Both the position numbers and the translations under genes were made by a program. DNA of 64,000 nt, from assembly GCA_017889545.1 (NCBI GenBank), contig JAGFZV010000004.1, positions 1 to 64,000 on the forward strand, in the 5' to 3' direction. This DNA comes from Bacillota bacterium (GTDB lineage: Bacteria; Bacillota; Negativicutes; CTSoil-072). Under the pieces are notes generated by a model, which was given only the letters and a program-made list of their open reading frames with translations, made no database searches and was not told the DNA's origin. Below are positions 50,343 through 60,704 of the stretch, piece after piece. Positions within the stretch are counted from its first letter, which is position 1, and every line of letters begins with the position of its first letter.

Positions 50343-52754
50343 TTACTTGGGGAGCCTAGTTTCCATATCGATCACTTTCACAGTAATCTTCATTACTGAG
50401 TCCGGGTTAAGGGACATAGAATCAATTTCTTCTTTCACCAGAAATTCAGCAAACTCGGGATAATCACTCGGCGCTTGCCCACAGAGGCCGCTGTGGCGGT
50501 TATTCCTTTTAGCGCCCTGGATAGCTAAAGAAACCATCTTAAGCACCCCAGGGTCACGCTCGTCAAAGTCATGTGCTACGAGTGCGGAGTCACGGTCCAC
50601 TCCGAGGGTAAGCTGGGTCAGGTCATTGGAGCCGATGGAAAAACCGTCAAAGACTTGGCTGAATTCATCAATCAAGATAACATTATTTGGTATCTCGCAC
50701 ATGACATAAACTTCAAGCCCATTTTCTCCTCTTTTTAGACCGTTCTTTGCCATTTCAGTCAGGACTTTTTTCGCTTCGTCCACCCGGCGGCAGAAGGGGA
50801 TCATAAGGATAAGGTTGGTCAATCCCATATCTTCCCGGACTTGTTTCATTGCTCTGCACTCAAGTGCAAAACCTTCCCTGTACTTGTCATCGTAATAGCG
50901 GGAAGCGCCGCGGAAACCGATCATTGGATTTTCTTCTTGTGGTTCAAAGTACTGTCCTCCTATGAGACTGGCATATTCATTGGTCTTAAAATCGCTCATT
51001 CGCACGATAACCGGTTTGGGGTAGAAGGCCGCCGCGATGGTTCCGACTCCATGGGCAAGTTTTTCGACAAAATAATCCTCTTTATTCATATATCCAAAGG
51101 TAAGGTACTCGATTTGTTTCTTGACGTTCTCATCGGTAACATTGTCAGGATGAACAAGTGCCATAGGGTGTATCTGGATATAACTGTTAATGATGAACTC
51201 CATCCGGGCCAGACCGACACCATCATTGGGAATCATCGAAAGAGAAAATGCTTGATCAGGATTTCCCAAGTTCATCATAATCTTGGTCCTCGGCCGTTTC
51301 AAATTACTGAGGCTAATCTTTTCAACATGGAACGGCAGCAGCCCTCGATATACTTTGCCCTCGTCACCCTCTGAACAGCTTACGGTCACTTCTTCACCGT
51401 TATGGATTTTTTCCGTAGCATCTTCCGTGCCTACTACGGCCGGAATGCCAAGTTCACGGCTTACGATAGCTGCATGACAGGTTCTTCCTCCCCGGTTTGT
51501 TACAATCGCCGAAGCGGTCTTCATTACCGGTTCCCAGTCAGGTGTAGTGGTGTCGGCTACGAGTATTTCTCCGGGTTTAAATGAAGCGAGGTGAGCTGCA
51601 TCCTTGACAATGTGAGCTTTGCCATTGCCGATTTTTTCGCCTACGCTTTTGCCGGAAGCTAACAACGTTCCTTTATTGTCAAGATAATAGGTTTCGAGAA
51701 CATCCAGGGCCTTCGTCGATTGGACCGTTTCCGGCCGCGCTTGCACAATGAACAATTCGCCGCTGATGCCGTCTTTCGCCCATTCGATATCCATGGGGCG
51801 ATTTTCCCCGGCTTTCTGTGAATAATGGTCTTCAATCGTGAGCGCGTAACCCGCCAATTTCAGGACATCTTCGTCGGTCAGACAAAAACGTCTGCGGTCA
51901 GCTTCGGGTACTTCGATATTCCGGGTCAACGTTTTTGAACCACCCTGACCATAAATCATTTTTATCCGTTTATCGCCGAGATTTTTTCTGATGATTGCCT
52001 TACGGCCTTCCCTGAACGTTGGTTTGAATACATAGTATTCATCCGGATTGACAGCTCCCTGGACAATATTTTCGCCAAGCCCGTAGCAAGCGGTAATAAA
52101 AATCACGTCACGGAAGCCGGTCTCTGTATCCAAGGTAAACGTTATACCACTTGTAGCCAAGTCGGAACGCACCATCTTCATCACTCCGATGGAGAGAGCC
52201 ACCTTGAAATGGTCGAAATGATGATCAATCCGATAGGATATCGCCCGGTCAGTAAAGAGCGAGGCAAAACATTTGCTGCATGCCTCTCGCAAAGCATGTT
52301 CGCCGCGAATGTTTAGATATGTTTCTTGCTGACCGGCAAACGAGGCAGTGGGGAGATCCTCCGCGGTGGCCGAACTCCGTACCGCAACATCGACTTCGGG
52401 ACCGTACTCGTCGCATAACCTGTCATAGGCGGTCTTTATTTCTGCCCAGACGTTATCCGGAATACCAGCGCCTAAAATCAAATCCCTGGCTTGCTTGCCG
52501 CGAACCGCAAGATCGGCCACGTTTGTCTTATCAAGACCCGCCATCGTCTCCTTGAGTTTATCTAAGATGCCGGCGGATTTGATCATATTCCAATACGCAT
52601 CGGCAGTTATGGCATAACCGTTTGGTATCTTTATCCCCTTGGCGGTAAGCTCCCGATACATTTCTCCTAACGAGGCGTTTTTTCCGCCTACGATGGAGAC
52701 ATCTTCAATCCTTATCTCTTCAAACCAGCGGATGAACGCAGCAACTTGTTTCAT
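50343..52754 (-). CDS. ppsA: phosphoenolpyruvate synthase
   Basis: VGGKNASLGEMYREL; AVRSSATAEDLPTASFAGQQETYLN; GGRTCHAAIVSRELGIPAVVG; GLCGQAPSDYPEFAEFLVKEEIDSMSLNPDSV. Confidence 0.95.
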   Translation of the reverse strand: MKQVAAFIRWFEEIRIEDVSIVGGKNASLGEMYRELTAKGIKIPNGYAITADAYWNMIKSAGILDKLKETMAGLDKTNVADLAVRGKQARDLILGAGIPDNVWAEIKTAYDRLCDEYGPEVDVAVRSSATAEDLPTASFAGQQETYLNIRGEHALREACSKCFASLFTDRAISYRIDHHFDHFKVALSIGVMKMVRSDLATSGITFTLDTETGFRDVIFITACYGLGENIVQGAVNPDEYYVFKPTFREGRKAIIRKNLGDKRIKMIYGQGGSKTLTRNIEVPEADRRRFCLTDEDVLKLAGYALTIEDHYSQKAGENRPMDIEWAKDGISGELFIVQARPETVQSTKALDVLETYYLDNKGTLLASGKSVGEKIGNGKAHIVKDAAHLASFKPGEILVADTTTPDWEPVMKTASAIVTNRGGRTCHAAIVSRELGIPAVVGTEDATEKIHNGEEVTVSCSEGDEGKVYRGLLPFHVEKISLSNLKRPRTKIMMNLGNPDQAFSLSMIPNDGVGLARMEFIINSYIQIHPMALVHPDNVTDENVKKQIEYLTFGYMNKEDYFVEKLAHGVGTIAAAFYPKPVIVRMSDFKTNEYASLIGGQYFEPQEENPMIGFRGASRYYDDKYREGFALECRAMKQVREDMGLTNLILMIPFCRRVDEAKKVLTEMAKNGLKRGENGLEVYVMCEIPNNVILIDEFSQVFDGFSIGSNDLTQLTLGVDRDSALVAHDFDERDPGVLKMVSLAIQGAKRNNRHSGLCGQAPSDYPEFAEFLVKEEIDSMSLNPDSVMKITVKVIDMETRLPK

Positions 52755-53057
52755 TGTTTTCCCCCTCCAAAGTTCTTTTTTCGAAAAGGGGCTGTTTTTC
52801 GATAATCATTTCAGAAATATTTTCATCAATTTTTACTGTTTGCGCATGGAACACTTTATATCATTAGTTTACCATGTTTTAAGCATTAATTTTCGAAAAA
52901 TTCATAATTGTTTTCCAAAAAAGCTAATTATGCAGGAATTATTATGCTGATGCAGAAAAATTTAAATAAATGATTGAAAAGTTTTTGTGTTTCGAGAAGC
53001 CATCACGTCTGTATTTTCGAATATTGAAATTGGTACAAAAATTGGGGGCATGTCGGG

Positions 53058-53696
53058 ATGCAATTAACGAAAGAATTGATGATCATAGGTATTGCAGGGG
53101 GATCCGGGGCTGGAAAGACCACTGTTGCACGCACCATTGCGGAAAGATTTGGAAAAGCGAATGTAGCCTACCTGTCTCAGGATTGGTACTATGTGGATCG
53201 GTCAAACTTGACGGTTGAAGAGCGGGAGAAATTAAATCTGGACCACCCGGATGCATTTGACAGCCAATTATTGATAGCGCACTTAAATCAGCTGCGCAAA
53301 GGACTTCCGGTCGAGGTACCGACTTATGATTACAGTATTCATACCCGCACAACAAAGACGCTTCCTTTGTCGCCGAAATCGGTAGTCATATTAGAAGGAA
53401 TCCTAGTCTTGGCAATAGCAGAACTGCGCTCGATTTTAGATTTTAAGATTTTTGTTGATGCAGATCCGGACATCCGTTTGATACGCAGACTAAAAAGAGA
53501 TATAGAGGAACGCGGCAGCACTTTCGATAAGACTGTTAAACGTTATCTGTCCACAGTCAAGCCAATGCATGAAGCTTTTGTAGAACCTTCCAAAAGGTAT
53601 GCGGACATTATCGTGCCGCGAGGCGGGGAAAATGAAATTGCCATTGATCTGCTGGCCGATGTAGTCGAACATTATGCTGTTCATCATTCCAGTTGA
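53058..53696 (+). CDS. udk: uridine kinase
   Basis: IGIAGGSGAGKTTVARTIAERFG; VAYLSQDWYYVDRSNLTVEEREKLNLDHPDAFDSQLL; RRLKRDIEERGSTFDKTVKRYL. Confidence 0.93.
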   Translation: MQLTKELMIIGIAGGSGAGKTTVARTIAERFGKANVAYLSQDWYYVDRSNLTVEEREKLNLDHPDAFDSQLLIAHLNQLRKGLPVEVPTYDYSIHTRTTKTLPLSPKSVVILEGILVLAIAELRSILDFKIFVDADPDIRLIRRLKRDIEERGSTFDKTVKRYLSTVKPMHEAFVEPSKRYADIIVPRGGENEIAIDLLADVVEHYAVHHSS

Positions 53697-53771
53697 ATTG
53701 AAACGACATGGAAATGTGATATCGCCAATGGTTCGAGTGGGTTTTAAGATATTAATCCATTACACAAAATA

Positions 53772-53813
53772 AAAGCACGTAGAACCTTAGAAATCCAAGG
53801 TCTGCGTGCTCTT
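53772..53813. terminator. terminator hairpin between convergent udk and cupin genes
   Basis: aaaGCACGTAGAaCCTT...AAGGTCTGCGTGCtcttt. Confidence 0.7.
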
Positions 53814-53891
53814 TAAATAGTAGAATTTTACTGTCCGCTACGAATGAGAAGATCAGTTTTGGAGAACCCGGTATGTTACAGCTTGAGGTTC

Positions 53892-54248
53892 TCAGAACCC
53901 CACATGTCCTCTCTTTGGAACGATGCAGAGAAACTGGAGGTCCTCGCCTGAGTCGTTAGTGTTGAGAAGTTGATGTTGAACGTTTTTAGGAATAACCGTA
54001 TAACAGCCTTTTTCGACAGAGTACTCTTTCCCTTCCATAATCATCGTGCCCTTGCCCTCAAGAACATACACAATGTGTTCGTAATCGTGCGCATGATCTC
54101 CTGAGTGGCCTCCCTTTTGCACCTCGAATTTACGTAGTACGTAGTCGTCCCAACCATTCTCCTCGTTTACGAGTACCTTGCCCTTGATGTTCGCATAACC
54201 CTCTGCAGCGACAGATTTAGCAATGATATCTTTTTCATGACCAGGCAT
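53892..54248 (-). CDS. cupin domain-containing protein
   Basis: KGGHSGDHAHDYEHIVYVLEGKGTMIMEGKEYSVEKGCYTVIPKNVQHQLLN. Confidence 0.9.
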   Translation of the reverse strand: MPGHEKDIIAKSVAAEGYANIKGKVLVNEENGWDDYVLRKFEVQKGGHSGDHAHDYEHIVYVLEGKGTMIMEGKEYSVEKGCYTVIPKNVQHQLLNTNDSGEDLQFLCIVPKRGHVGF

Positions 54249-54486
54249 TAAACACCTCTCCCTTCATACTGGTAATAGTAATGATCTAATAATGTAATTA
54301 TTGCATACGCCACAAGCATTACACAAACAAGACGAATTCTATTAATTAGAAATATTTAATCGATTTTGTTTCGTTTAAATATACATTTTGCGAAATTTAT
54401 GCTAAAATTTTTATAAAATTATTATATTCAATCCTCATGCTTGAATTTTTATACTATTATGAAACTATTTACTGGATGGAGGATGA

Positions 54487-55197
54487 ATGATGAACCCTAT
54501 AAACCTAGAAGTCGGGAGAAAGATTAAAAATTTCCGTAAAAGTAAAGGCATGACATTACAAGAATTTGCCAAAGAAATTAATAAGAGCAAAGCAACACTA
54601 TCAAAATACGAAAGTGGAGATATTGCTACTGATTTAGTAACACTTTATAAAATTGCTGCTGTTTTGCATATTCATGTGGAACAACTTCTATATACAGAAC
54701 CTGAACAAGACTCACTTTCAGGAAATAGCACGCCATCAGCTTTTTTTAAAAACTCCACACGCTTTTATTCTTATTTTTATGATGGCAGAATAAAAAAAGT
54801 TGTGAGATGCGTAATCGATATTTTACCCCAAGCCGATGCAAACCGTTATAAAACAATACTTTATATGAATATTGGCAGCTATGACAATTATCAAGATTGT
54901 GAAAATACATACTGGGGGTATACTGAACACTACGATACGCTCACCACAATGGTTATGAAAAATCAGGCGACGCCTCTTGAGAATATTTCAATTAATATTT
55001 TAGCGTCTTTCATGACATCGCAAAAGAAGTGGGGCTTAATGTCCGGCGTTTCATTTCGCCCTTTTATGCCAATTGCCTTAAAAATGCTTTTTTCCAAAAT
55101 ACCACTAGATGAAACACAAGAATTAATCAATGAGCTTAAGATTTCCAAAGAAGACATAAAAACAATGAAGATATATAACATGCTGGCTGTAACCTAA
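54487..55197 (+). CDS. XRE family helix-turn-helix regulator
   Basis: VGRKIKNFRKSKGMTLQEFAKEINKSKATLSKYESGDIATDLVTLYKIAAVLHI. Confidence 0.9.
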   Translation: MMNPINLEVGRKIKNFRKSKGMTLQEFAKEINKSKATLSKYESGDIATDLVTLYKIAAVLHIHVEQLLYTEPEQDSLSGNSTPSAFFKNSTRFYSYFYDGRIKKVVRCVIDILPQADANRYKTILYMNIGSYDNYQDCENTYWGYTEHYDTLTTMVMKNQATPLENISINILASFMTSQKKWGLMSGVSFRPFMPIALKMLFSKIPLDETQELINELKISKEDIKTMKIYNMLAVT

Positions 55198-55312
55198 ACT
55201 TCATTATTTATTTAGGACTTGCTAACGCATTGAAAAAAATCCAGCAAATATAGAGATTTTGAATGTCAATAATAGCTTTGCCATTTCTTAAAAGAATGGG
55301 GGAGAAACGGAA

Positions 55313-55909
55313 ATGTCATTATTAATCAATATCATATTCGATTTTTCTTGTCCTTATTGTTATTTAGCCTGGGGCTACACTCGCAAATTGCAAGAAAGGA
55401 TCCCTTTTGAGGTGGATTGGACGACATGGGAAATCCATCCTGATCTGCCGAAGAAGGGAAGGAATATATATGAAGTTGTGCCTGGTGTGAACTTGGAAGA
55501 ATGGTGCTATAAGCTCAACGCTCTCGGTGCGCCGGTTGACCTGATTCCCGGGAACAAGGTTTTTGTGCCTAATACCAGATCCGCTTTGGAAACGGCGGAA
55601 TTTGCCAGGGAAAATCAAAAACTGCAGGAGTGGGTTGATGCCGTTTTTCAAAGTAGTTTTGTAGAAAATAGAGATATTGGTGATATTGACGTTTTGTTGG
55701 ATCTTGCAGAAGATATCGGCCTGAACTGTGATAAACTTCAACGCACATTGAAAATGGATTATTATGGGAAAGTTTTATTGGCAAATGATCAGACCTGCGT
55801 TGAAAGGCAGATCGAGTGGGTACCTACCATTTATGTTGGCGAGAATAAGATTTTAGAAGGGGCCTTTACTTTTTCAGATTTTGAGAAAGCGGTAAGGAAA
55901 TTTTTTTAA
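55313..55909 (+). CDS. DsbA family oxidoreductase (FrnE-like)
   Basis: IIFDFSCPYCYLAWGYTRKL; C-terminal WVPTIYVGENKILEGAFTFSDFEKAV. Confidence 0.85.
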   Translation: MSLLINIIFDFSCPYCYLAWGYTRKLQERIPFEVDWTTWEIHPDLPKKGRNIYEVVPGVNLEEWCYKLNALGAPVDLIPGNKVFVPNTRSALETAEFARENQKLQEWVDAVFQSSFVENRDIGDIDVLLDLAEDIGLNCDKLQRTLKMDYYGKVLLANDQTCVERQIEWVPTIYVGENKILEGAFTFSDFEKAVRKFF

Positions 55910-56090
55910 AAAAAGGGAACTGGCTTTGTGAATTTTTGCGAAACGGATTAATTTTCATAATATTTTGATAAAATTATCGAGCAAAATCCCTTCCGTAAGG
56001 TATAATGGAAGCAGAACAAATCTAAAAAACGGTAAGAATATCTTGATCGGTTTATATCAAGTATCGGTAATACAATAATTGAGGAGAGGA

Positions 56091-56912
56091 ATGATGAAAG
56101 TGGAACTTATCCAAGTGGATCGGGAAAAATGCGTGAAATGCGGGATTTGTGCGGATGTTTGTCCCATAGGCATCATCCATATGAAGCAAGAGTGGCCGGA
56201 GCAGGCAGATCCGGAAAGCTGCATTGCCTGCGGACATTGCGTGGCTGCCTGCCCACATGAGGCGCTCGATAATTTGCGGGCGCCGCTGTCGGGGCAAACG
56301 GTGATGGCAAAATTTCCAGCCGTGCCTCAGGAACAGGCCTATCAATTTCTGCGATCCAGGAGGTCAATTCGCAACTATGAAAAAAGACCGGTGCCCAGGG
56401 AGAAACTGCTGCAGTTGCTGGATATAGCCAGATATGCGCCAACGGCCAGCAATTTTCAGAGCATATCTTATCTGGTCATTGAAGATCCGCAGATTCTGCA
56501 GCGCATCAGAACGCTGATAAACACCTGGATGGAAGAACAGTTGCACCTTGGTTCTTATTGGGCGCAACGTTATGCCGGGGTCTTAAAGAGGTTTGAAGGG
56601 ACCGAAACGGATACAGTTTTGCGGAACGCGCCTTGCATTATCGTAGCTGCTGCCCCCAAAGGCCTTGAGAATGGGCGAGATAACGCGAAATTTTCTCTGG
56701 CTTATGTGGAATTATATGCGCCGGCAATGGGGATGGGAACATGCTGGGCAGGACTCTTGCAGATGTGTGCATTTTCCGGATACAAGCCCCTGTTGGAACT
56801 GCTGAATTTGCCGGGAGATAGAGAGTTTAGCGGAGCCATCGTAGCAGGCTACCCTAAATATCGATATAACAGACTTGTAGATAGAAACCCGCTTCAGGTC
56901 GAATTCAGGTAA
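56091..56912 (+). CDS. nitroreductase family protein with N-terminal 2x4Fe-4S ferredoxin domain
   Basis: CVKCGICADVCPIGII and CIACGHCVAACPHEAL; FLRSRRSIRNYEKRPVPREKLLQLLDIARYAPTASNFQ. Confidence 0.92.
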   Translation: MMKVELIQVDREKCVKCGICADVCPIGIIHMKQEWPEQADPESCIACGHCVAACPHEALDNLRAPLSGQTVMAKFPAVPQEQAYQFLRSRRSIRNYEKRPVPREKLLQLLDIARYAPTASNFQSISYLVIEDPQILQRIRTLINTWMEEQLHLGSYWAQRYAGVLKRFEGTETDTVLRNAPCIIVAAAPKGLENGRDNAKFSLAYVELYAPAMGMGTCWAGLLQMCAFSGYKPLLELLNLPGDREFSGAIVAGYPKYRYNRLVDRNPLQVEFR

Positions 56913-56965
56913 ATAGGATCAGATGGAGTTTTTACCTGCAATGAAACCAGGTCTTTCTTCATGTC

Positions 56966-56998
56966 CCCTCAGACTTAAGTTTGAGGGTCTTTTTTTTG
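56966..56998 (+). terminator. intrinsic terminator
   Basis: CCCTCAGACTTAAGTTTGAGGGTCTTTTTTTT. Confidence 0.85.
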
Positions 56999-57167
56999 CA
57001 AAGACGTTGGAAGCTTTGCATAGAAATAAAACAAAAACGTTGATCTTTTGCCATAATGCTGCATGGATAGTCGCTTTTCAAGGAAGTGCAAAGATGATTA
57101 AATATACAAAATAATCGAAAAATATGATATAATTGAAGCCATAAAACTTCACAAGGGGGAATTGTTG

Positions 57168-57530
57168 GTGAAGGTACTTAATTTTTATTATGACATCCAT
57201 AACTATCAGCTTGAAAGGAGAGAGAAACACTGTTCCATTCGGTTAGGGGATAAGAGACCAAAATATCAGGATGGGGATATTGTTTGGATTACTTATGGTA
57301 TCCGTGATGAAGTATTAAAGAAAATCTACACTGGCGCAATTCGCCGTGTAGATTATAAACAAATTAAACAGTTGACTAAAGAAGACTTGGTAAGTGAAAA
57401 TCCATCAGCGCCAACTATTGAACAATTACTTGAGTTTTTACAAAAAATATATAAAAAGCCAATTACTGTAGATGATTATGTTTCTGTTATTTATTTTAGA
57501 GAAGTAATTGAAGAAATGGTTGAAGAATGA
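57168..57530 (+). CDS. hypothetical protein
   Basis: GTG start after aagggggaattgttg; 121 aa charged protein, no domain recognised. Confidence 0.6.
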   Translation: MKVLNFYYDIHNYQLERREKHCSIRLGDKRPKYQDGDIVWITYGIRDEVLKKIYTGAIRRVDYKQIKQLTKEDLVSENPSAPTIEQLLEFLQKIYKKPITVDDYVSVIYFREVIEEMVEE

Positions 57531-57644
57531 TGGCGACTGCATTCGGGTCCCGTTAGTGATTATTGATTGCATCCGGTAGGTCGAAAGTGAATCACGCAAG
57601 ACCTACTGCACTAGATGAATTTTATACTTATGGAGGAAGATAGC

Positions 57645-59276
57645 ATGGAAAAAACAAAAGATGTTTTGGGGACAGTCAACAGGGGCAACCCTGCCCAATC
57701 TGGATTATGTACCTTGTGCCGTGCTGATTGTGCGGGTAAGTGCGAAAGTTGGCTCTCTAGCATTAAAGGAAGGAAACTGCTGTATCCACGCGACTTTGGG
57801 TTGATCACTGCAGGCAGCTCTAACGAGTGTAAAACAGGTGTATCTTACGATACCCTTCGCATACAAGGATATAACTACGGTGCACACGGATTGACGCAGG
57901 AACTGTCGACAAGCGAAGATGATTGTATTTTCCCAAATGTCAATACCGAAAGTGTCTTTGGCAACACCATAAAGACAAAATGCCGGATGCCGTTAATGAC
58001 CGGAGCTCTTGGTTCGACTTTTATTGCAGCTAAATACTGGGAATCGTTCGCGATCGGCGCTGCGTTGGTTGGCATCCCGATCGTCATCGGTGAAAATGTT
58101 GTTGGCGTCGATAGGAATTCCCTTTTAGAGAAGGGAAATATTACCGATTCTCCGGAATTGAATCGTCGCATCGATTGTTATCTGCGTTACCATGACGGCT
58201 ATGGTGCGATTATCGTCCAGATGAATGTCGAGGATGCCAGAAATGGAGTCGCTCAGTATATTATTGATAAATACGGGGACAACGTTGTCATTGAATTGAA
58301 ATGGGGGCAAGGTGCAAAGGATATCGGCGGTGAAATCCAGGTAAAGGATATTGACTATGCTTTGTTCTTAAAAAATCGCGGCTATATTGTTGATCCGGAC
58401 CCGACAAAACCGGAAGTGCAAGAAGCCTTCAACGCTGGAGCAATTCAAAGTTTTGCACGTCATAGCCGCCTGGGTTACACAAACCTTTCATCAGCGGACC
58501 AGGTGAAGGAAAACTTCATGAATGCAGTTGCTTATCTGCGGAAAATCGGTTTCAAACGGATCACTTTGAAAACTGGTGCATATGGGATGGAAGCTTTGGC
58601 AATGGCTATGAAGTATTCAACAGAAGCTAAGCTGGATCTGCTTACCATTGACGGTGCAGGCGGCGGAACCGGAATGAGCCCGTGGAACATGATGGACCAT
58701 TGGGGTGTTCCCTCTATTTTGCTCCATACCAAAGCTTATGAATACGCTAAAGTATTGGCTGATGCCGGGCATAAAGTGGTCGATTTGGCATTTGGTGGTG
58801 GATTAGTTCGTGAAGACCATATGTTTAAAGCCTTGGCTTTGGGTGCGCCATTTGTCAAGCTCATTTGTATGGGCCGTGGTCTTATGATCCCCGGTTTCTT
58901 AGGCTCAAATATTGAAGGAGCTCTGCATCCGGAACGGCGGGCAAAGGTGTCTGGTAATTGGGAAAAACTTCCCAATAGTGTTTTGGAGCATGGAAAGACT
59001 GCAACGGAAATCTTTGCTGGTTACCATGATGTTCAGAAGAAAGTCGGCAAAGATGAGATGAAAAATATTCCATACGGTGCGATTGCTATGTGGACTTACT
59101 CTGATAAACTTCAAGCCGGTTTACAACAATTCATGGCTGGAGCACGTAAATTCTCAATTTCGGATATTGCTCGGGATGATATTGCTTCTGTCAACCGTGA
59201 AACAGAACGCGAAACAACCATCCCATTTATTACTGATGCACAAAACGAACGTGCCTATGCGATCTTAAAGGGTTAA
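57645..59276 (+). CDS. FMN-binding glutamate synthase family protein
   Basis: VVIELKWGQGAKDIGGEIQVKDI; DLLTIDGAGGGTGMSPWNMMDHWGVPSI; GLRxP-like FVKLICMGRGLMIPGFLGSN; Cys-rich N-terminus CTLCRADCAGKC. Confidence 0.88.
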   Translation: MEKTKDVLGTVNRGNPAQSGLCTLCRADCAGKCESWLSSIKGRKLLYPRDFGLITAGSSNECKTGVSYDTLRIQGYNYGAHGLTQELSTSEDDCIFPNVNTESVFGNTIKTKCRMPLMTGALGSTFIAAKYWESFAIGAALVGIPIVIGENVVGVDRNSLLEKGNITDSPELNRRIDCYLRYHDGYGAIIVQMNVEDARNGVAQYIIDKYGDNVVIELKWGQGAKDIGGEIQVKDIDYALFLKNRGYIVDPDPTKPEVQEAFNAGAIQSFARHSRLGYTNLSSADQVKENFMNAVAYLRKIGFKRITLKTGAYGMEALAMAMKYSTEAKLDLLTIDGAGGGTGMSPWNMMDHWGVPSILLHTKAYEYAKVLADAGHKVVDLAFGGGLVREDHMFKALALGAPFVKLICMGRGLMIPGFLGSNIEGALHPERRAKVSGNWEKLPNSVLEHGKTATEIFAGYHDVQKKVGKDEMKNIPYGAIAMWTYSDKLQAGLQQFMAGARKFSISDIARDDIASVNRETERETTIPFITDAQNERAYAILKG

Positions 59277-59389
59277 AATTATTCGTTCTTATAGTCAGTT
59301 GCCTTTATGAGGTGGCTGACTTCTTTATAGATGGCAGAGAGTGTGTATGGGATCGAATGATCCACTAAATGGTGTATCGGGGGGCAGTT

Positions 59390-60658
59390 ATGTTCAATGA
59401 GGATACCCGTAGCATTCTTTCGCGAAAAGTACGCGAAAGTGGACAGCAATTGATCGATATTTGTTCGCAATTAGTCAAAATCACTAGTGAGACACCACCG
59501 TCAGACACCCGTGAAGCAGCCAAAGTGTTTGGGGAAATGTTGCAACAGATAGAGGGCGCGGAAGTATCTTTTCATATGCTTCAAGAACCTGTTATGAATG
59601 TCGTCGCACGGATAAAAGGGAAAGGACCTGGTAAACGTTTGGTATTTAACGGCCACCTCGATACGTTTCCGATCGGTGATCGGGAAACGTGGACAGTAGA
59701 TCCTTTTGGTGCATTGCAGAAAGATGGAAAGCTTTTTGGGCGCGGCGTTGCCGATATGAAAGGCGGCATCGCAATTTATATCTTAGCGTTCATATTATTG
59801 GCGGAGTGCCGGGAACAATGGTCGGGAGAACTTGTGATCACGGTGTCCGGAGATGAAGAAAATATGGGCGTGTTAGGATCCAAATATGTATTGGATACGG
59901 TACCGCATGCTGCCGGAGATGCCATGATATCTGGAGATATCGGAACTTCAAAAATATTGCGTTTTGGTGAAAAGGGTCTGCTATGGTTTGAACTTGCCGC
60001 AACAGGAAAAGCTGGGCATGGGGCACACGTGCACCGTGGGATTAATGCTATTGATCGTCTGATTGCAGGTATTATGAAGATTCACGAAGGGTTACGAGAA
60101 ATACCTGTTAATGCGCCGGAAAGAGTAACCCGGGTTATTGAAACAGCCAGCAAGGTATCGGAAATATATTCCGGCACCGGGGAAACCAAAGTTTTGCAAT
60201 CCATTACAGTTAATTTCGGAGTCATTGAGGGTGGGATTTCAGCTAATTTAATTCCTGCAAAAGCCATGGCGAAGGGGGACATAAGAATTCCTGCAGGCGT
60301 GACATGCAAGCAGGTTGAGGAAAAGCTTGAAGAAATTGTAAATTCTTTCGAAGGGCTTTCCCTTAAGGTTATTAATGCTTGGGATCCTAACTGGTCTGAT
60401 CCGGACCATGAAATTTTTGCTTTGATTATTAAAAATAGCCAGGAAGTGTGGGGAGGTGATGTCGTTAATACAATGCGGGTTGGCGCTTCTGATGCACGGC
60501 TATACAGACTCCTGAAAAATGTTCCGTCAGTGAATTGCGGTTTGCATGGACACAATCTTGGCGGTCCTGATGAGTATGCTGAAATAGAAGATATGATAAA
60601 AGTTGCTGAAATCCAGATCTTGACGGCTTTTGATTTTTTAACAAAAGGTACCAAATAA
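59390..60658 (+). CDS. M20 family metallopeptidase (ArgE/DapE/CPG2-like)
   Basis: RLVFNGHLDTFPIGDRETWTVDPFGALQKDGKLFGRGVADMKGGIAIYI; GDEENMGVLGSKYVLD; LHGHNLGGPDEYAEI. Confidence 0.92.
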   Translation: MFNEDTRSILSRKVRESGQQLIDICSQLVKITSETPPSDTREAAKVFGEMLQQIEGAEVSFHMLQEPVMNVVARIKGKGPGKRLVFNGHLDTFPIGDRETWTVDPFGALQKDGKLFGRGVADMKGGIAIYILAFILLAECREQWSGELVITVSGDEENMGVLGSKYVLDTVPHAAGDAMISGDIGTSKILRFGEKGLLWFELAATGKAGHGAHVHRGINAIDRLIAGIMKIHEGLREIPVNAPERVTRVIETASKVSEIYSGTGETKVLQSITVNFGVIEGGISANLIPAKAMAKGDIRIPAGVTCKQVEEKLEEIVNSFEGLSLKVINAWDPNWSDPDHEIFALIIKNSQEVWGGDVVNTMRVGASDARLYRLLKNVPSVNCGLHGHNLGGPDEYAEIEDMIKVAEIQILTAFDFLTKGTK

Positions 60659-60704
60659 AAGGATAACGAACTTTTACGAAATAAAAAGAAGGAGGTTAAG
60701 AAAA

